Below, one piece after another: positions 61,150-64,000 of a stretch of 64,000 bases of DNA. The number at the start of each line of letters is the position of its first letter. Position 1 is the stretch's first letter. The stretch is from positions 124,001 to 188,000 of the forward strand of contig NZ_KB894583.1 in NCBI RefSeq assembly GCF_000374545.1, read 5' to 3'. The position numbers and the translations under genes were made by a program. The notes under the pieces are model-generated. The model saw only the letters and a program-made list of their open reading frames with translations, was not told the DNA's origin and ran no database searches. Source of the DNA: Anaeromusa acidaminophila DSM 3853 (GTDB lineage: Bacteria; Bacillota; Negativicutes; Anaeromusales; Anaeromusaceae).

Positions 61150-63036
61150 ATGGCAACCACTAGCTCAGGTGCGGTTACGACATCGACTGTCAACGGCACC
61201 TCGCGGATTACCGGCTTGTCATCCGGCCTTGACGTCGATTCGATCGTTAAAGGCCTTATGGATGCGGAAAAAGTTAAGCTCTATAAAATGGAGCAGCAGG
61301 AAGACCTGCTGACTTGGCGACAGGAAGCGTATCGCAATACGATGGGGACGATGAATACATTTTCCTCAACATATTTGGACACGCTGTCTTCCAGCAGCAT
61401 TACCAAGCAAGGGAATTTCTTGCAATATGAAGCGGAGAGCAGCGATACGGCTTATGCTACGGCAGAAGCAAGTGCCAATGCTAAAGTGGGCAGCCATACC
61501 TTGGCTGTATCGCAATTAGCGACAGCGAGCACCCGGAGCAGCAGTGCGGCTGTTAGCAAAGGAATTCAAGGATCGGCAGCACCTACCTATGGGATCACGT
61601 CAGGAACAACATGGAAAATGTATGTTGACGAAAAGGCATATACGGTAGATTTATCCGGTGTGACGGATACGGCAACGCTGCAGACGGCTATCAATAAAGC
61701 GGTAGGCAGCGGTAAAGTTACAGTTGGAACGAATGCAGGCAGCTTAACTTTAACGTCTGCAGATAGCGGTGTGCAGTATATCTCGGTAGAAACGCAGAAT
61801 CTTCTTGGTTTTACTACTTCTGGTGTACTGGCTAATCGCATCACCACCAGCCAGACTTTGAGCAACATTACTTCGTCTTTAAATTCACCGTTTTCTTTTA
61901 ACAGCTCTGATGAAATTTCATTTACCATTAACGGGGAAAGCTTTACCTTTGATAAAGATGATACGCTAAGTGCTGTGATAAGCACGGTAAACAAAAGCGA
62001 CGCTGGCGTTACGATGTCCTACGATTCGATCAACGATAAACTTGTATTGACATCTAAGACCTTTGGGGCGGGAGCGACATTGACCGCAAGTGATAATACC
62101 GATGGTGGTTCGTTTATTAGCACTCTTCTGAGTACTGATACAGCTGGTAAGGACGCCAAGTTGACGTTAGACGGGCAGGCATTGACTCGCAATAGCAATA
62201 CCGTGACCATGGATGGCGTGACGTATACGCTGAATAAAGAAACTACCAGCGATATCACGATTGGCGTGACCCAGAATTCTGACGCAACTTTTGACGTGAT
62301 CACTAAGTTTGTAAACGGGTATAATACGCTCATTGAGACCATTCGTGGCAAGCTGACGGAAAAGTATAGCCGTGATTATCAACCGTTGACAGATCCTCAG
62401 AAAAGTTCGATGTCGGAAGCGGATATTACGGCGTGGGAGAAAAAAGCAAAGACAGGCTTACTGCAGCGTGATGATATGCTACAGGGTTTTCTGGATGAAC
62501 TTCGTAACGCTTTTATGACGAGCGTACCCGGTGTGTCGCAGACGCTGAAATCCATTGGTATTACTAGCAGCAGTTATGCGGACTATGGTAAGCTTACGAT
62601 TGATGAGTCTACATTGAAAGCGGCTATAAAGACCGATCCGGAAGGGGTTATGAATCTTTTTAGTCAGAAGTCGACGACGTATAGTACTTCGGCGGTGCGG
62701 TCTCTTAGCGGTAGTGAGCAGACAGTTCGGTATAAAGAAGAAGGCTATGGCATGCGTTTCTACGATATATTCCAAAAATATGTCGGTACCAGTCGTGACT
62801 CTGCAGGCAATAAGGGATTGTTATTGGAAAAAGCAGGTCTGGCAGATGATGCTAGTTCGACGGACAATTCTCTTAGCGATCAATTGGAAGACATGAAAGA
62901 GCGCATTACCAACGAGGAAAAGCGTTTAAGCTTGGTGCAAACGCGATATTATACGGAATATACGAATATGGAAACGTATTTGAACAAGCTGACGACGCAG
63001 ATGTCGGTATTCAGTAATAACAGCAGTGGTGGATAG
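61150..63036 (+). CDS. fliD: Flagellar filament cap protein FliD (HAP2)
   Basis: 628 residues. N-terminal block ITGLSSGLDVDSIVKGLMDAEKVK and a C-terminal coiled block (ITNEEKRLSLVQTRYYTEYTNMETYLNKL) are typical. The cap promotes flagellin folding at the filament tip. The ATG at 61150 follows AAGGAGGA by nine bases. The central region is Thr/Ser-rich and variable. fliS and flagellin genes are not in the window. Confidence 0.94.
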   Translation: MATTSSGAVTTSTVNGTSRITGLSSGLDVDSIVKGLMDAEKVKLYKMEQQEDLLTWRQEAYRNTMGTMNTFSSTYLDTLSSSSITKQGNFLQYEAESSDTAYATAEASANAKVGSHTLAVSQLATASTRSSSAAVSKGIQGSAAPTYGITSGTTWKMYVDEKAYTVDLSGVTDTATLQTAINKAVGSGKVTVGTNAGSLTLTSADSGVQYISVETQNLLGFTTSGVLANRITTSQTLSNITSSLNSPFSFNSSDEISFTINGESFTFDKDDTLSAVISTVNKSDAGVTMSYDSINDKLVLTSKTFGAGATLTASDNTDGGSFISTLLSTDTAGKDAKLTLDGQALTRNSNTVTMDGVTYTLNKETTSDITIGVTQNSDATFDVITKFVNGYNTLIETIRGKLTEKYSRDYQPLTDPQKSSMSEADITAWEKKAKTGLLQRDDMLQGFLDELRNAFMTSVPGVSQTLKSIGITSSSYADYGKLTIDESTLKAAIKTDPEGVMNLFSQKSTTYSTSAVRSLSGSEQTVRYKEEGYGMRFYDIFQKYVGTSRDSAGNKGLLLEKAGLADDASSTDNSLSDQLEDMKERITNEEKRLSLVQTRYYTEYTNMETYLNKLTTQMSVFSNNSSGG

Positions 63037-63051
63037 GGGAGGGAAACTTCC

Positions 63052-63456
63052 TTGACGGAAATGGAAGGCCAAGCTTTTTTTAAAGAAGAGCTGCGGCTTT
63101 TAGAAAACTTGGCGGAAAACAGCAAACGGCAAATGCATAAGCTGGAAAAGCGTCTTTGGGTGGGCTTGCGCCGGCTGAGTGAAGAACGCGACGGATATTT
63201 ACGCCTTTGGCAGGAGCGGAAGAGCCAGCGTGAAGAAGCCTGGAAGGTTGGGAGCAGTTCTTTGCAAGCCTTGCGGGAACAAGTTCGTTCTAAACAGGCG
63301 GAAGTGGAACGGCTTCATGCAGAATTGATGCAAGAAACCGAATGCGCTAAGCGGGTTCAAGCCTTGAAATTACAACAGGTTAACAAAGGGCAGGTTATGA
63401 AAAATCAATATGAAGGTCCGGCGCCCACCTCTATACGGTGGAATATTCAAGGATGA
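63052..63456 (+). CDS. Helical protein after fliD, possible flagellar chaperone
   Basis: 134 residues, all helical and highly charged, with LLENLAENSKRQMHKLEKRL near residues 16-35 resembling FlgN/FliT-like chaperones, which guard FlgK/FlgL or FliD before export. The family match is weak. The start is TTG 63052, nine bases after GGGAGGG; ATG 63061 would be too far from that site. A terminator follows, making it the last gene of the hook/filament operon. Position supports a chaperone role; sequence alone does not prove it. Confidence 0.6.
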   Translation: MTEMEGQAFFKEELRLLENLAENSKRQMHKLEKRLWVGLRRLSEERDGYLRLWQERKSQREEAWKVGSSSLQALREQVRSKQAEVERLHAELMQETECAKRVQALKLQQVNKGQVMKNQYEGPAPTSIRWNIQG

Positions 63457-63460
63457 TAAA

Positions 63461-63498
63461 ATGCCTGGTGGAATCGGAAATTTCACCAGGTGTTTTTT
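63461..63498 (+). terminator. Terminator of the flagellar operon
   Basis: ATGCCTGGTG pairs with CACCAGGTGT (with G-U pairs) around a 13-base loop, followed by TTTTTT. Confidence 0.85.
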
Positions 63499-63522
63499 AT
63501 GTCTGGGTATGGGTGGTGTGAA

Positions 63523-64000
63523 ATGAAAACATACACAGTGGAGGAAGGCTTGAATCTGGCGCATGGCGGCAAGCTTCGGGAAGCGGCTATTTATTTCTGT
63601 CAGGCTGTCAAAGAAGAGCCGCATAATCCGGCGCTATATCAGCGCTTGGGCGAACTGCTGGTAGCATTAGAAGAATGGGATCATGCGCAGGCTTGCTTTG
63701 GACAACTGCTGGCCTTAGCTCCAGAACACGCAGAGGCCTATAACTATATGGGCGTTATTTTGAAGCGCAAAGAGTACTTGGCAGAAGCGGAGGCATGCTA
63801 TCGGGAAGCGGTTGAATTAAAGCCAGATTATGCGGAAGCCTTTCATAATATGGGGAATTGCTTGCTGCGCCAGGAAAAGTATGCCGAAGCAGAGGCGGCG
63901 TACTTGAAGGCGGTGGAATTGCAACCGGATTTGTTGAAAGCCCGTTTCTCGTTAGGGATCTACTACTTGCTTATGGGGCAGCGAGAAAAGGGCTGGAAAT
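63523..64000 (+). CDS. TPR-repeat protein, 3'-truncated by the window (probable TPR-glycosyltransferase)
   Basis: 159 residues are visible before the window ends. At least four 34-residue TPR units appear (ALYQRLGELLVALEEWDHAQ; AYNYMGVILKRKEYLAEAEA; AFHNMGNCLLRQEKYAEAEA; ARFSLGIYYLLMGQREKGW). The last unit ends in GQREKGWK, the motif that leads into the glycosyltransferase-like C-terminus of TPR proteins found beside flagellar genes. A flagellin-glycosylation or maturation role is therefore likely but unproven here. ATG 63523 has only a weak GGTGG ahead. Confidence 0.75.
   Translation, partial: MKTYTVEEGLNLAHGGKLREAAIYFCQAVKEEPHNPALYQRLGELLVALEEWDHAQACFGQLLALAPEHAEAYNYMGVILKRKEYLAEAEACYREAVELKPDYAEAFHNMGNCLLRQEKYAEAEAAYLKAVELQPDLLKARFSLGIYYLLMGQREKGWK

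Overview
The window looks like a chromosomal segment of a motile, amino-acid-using anaerobic Firmicute with a diderm flavour. My best inference is Negativicutes, in the Sporomusaceae/Anaeromusa neighbourhood. The grounds are Firmicute-like Shine-Dalgarno and sigma-A signals, sigma-54-driven catabolic operons, an oxidative proline-type cluster, a Tat-exported [FeFe] hydrogenase, and two FlgK-type genes in one flagellar operon. No ribosomal RNA or species-specific marker is present, so the taxonomy is inference. I see no phage, insertion sequence or CRISPR array.

Positions 1-5670 hold the end of a two-domain PPK2 enzyme, a small acidic protein, and a compact operon: DUF2157-like membrane protein, unknown 150-residue protein, Gly-rich lipoprotein, glutathionylspermidine-synthetase-like ATP-grasp ligase and DUF350 membrane protein. 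The lipoprotein/ligase/DUF350 trio resembles E. coli YjfM/YjfC/YjfL and may be a lipoprotein C-terminal modification system.

Positions 5681-12046 form a dihydroxyacetone kinase regulon. An unusual sigma-54 activator with an HPr-like N-terminal domain precedes a clear -24/-12 promoter, two perfect 15-bp upstream repeats and dhaK-dhaL-dhaM-HPr-enzyme I, so a complete PEP-to-dihydroxyacetone phosphorelay sits in one operon. Positions 12165-18610 repeat the layout: a second sigma-54 activator, a near-perfect -24/-12 promoter, a five-gene flavin/iron-sulfur dehydrogenase of the proline dehydrogenase/HcnABC type, and a P5C-dehydrogenase-like aldehyde dehydrogenase. An orphan amino-acid-binding lipoprotein follows.

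Positions 20214-28217 carry a family-4 uracil-DNA glycosylase, serS, two c-di-GMP/HDOD-type signalling proteins on the minus strand, an unknown membrane protein, and a Fur-controlled feoA-feoB operon ending in a 50-residue Cys-rich protein. Positions 28369-31836 encode an exported [FeFe] hydrogenase with a HybA-like ferredoxin subunit and a HybB/NrfD-like quinone-facing subunit. Next come a MarR/MFS pair, an acyl-CoA ligase and a proline iminopeptidase relic with its middle deleted.

Positions 36060-46847 are mixed housekeeping: a secreted protein, a candidate short RNA, tRNA-Gly(CCC), nhaA, a small membrane protein divergent from a Crp/Fnr regulator, tadA with tRNA-Ser(CGA), a chemoreceptor, an exported DUF6612-like protein, a NERD-domain protein and an organophosphate antiporter. 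Positions 47024-64000 are signalling and motility: a CHASE4-GGDEF-HD-GYP protein, a HemAT-like globin receptor, an FlxA-like protein, a two-component system with two response regulators, and the hook/filament-junction operon flgD-flgE-flgK-flgK2-flgL-fliD with a possible chaperone. A TPR protein truncated by the window edge is probably linked to flagellin glycosylation.
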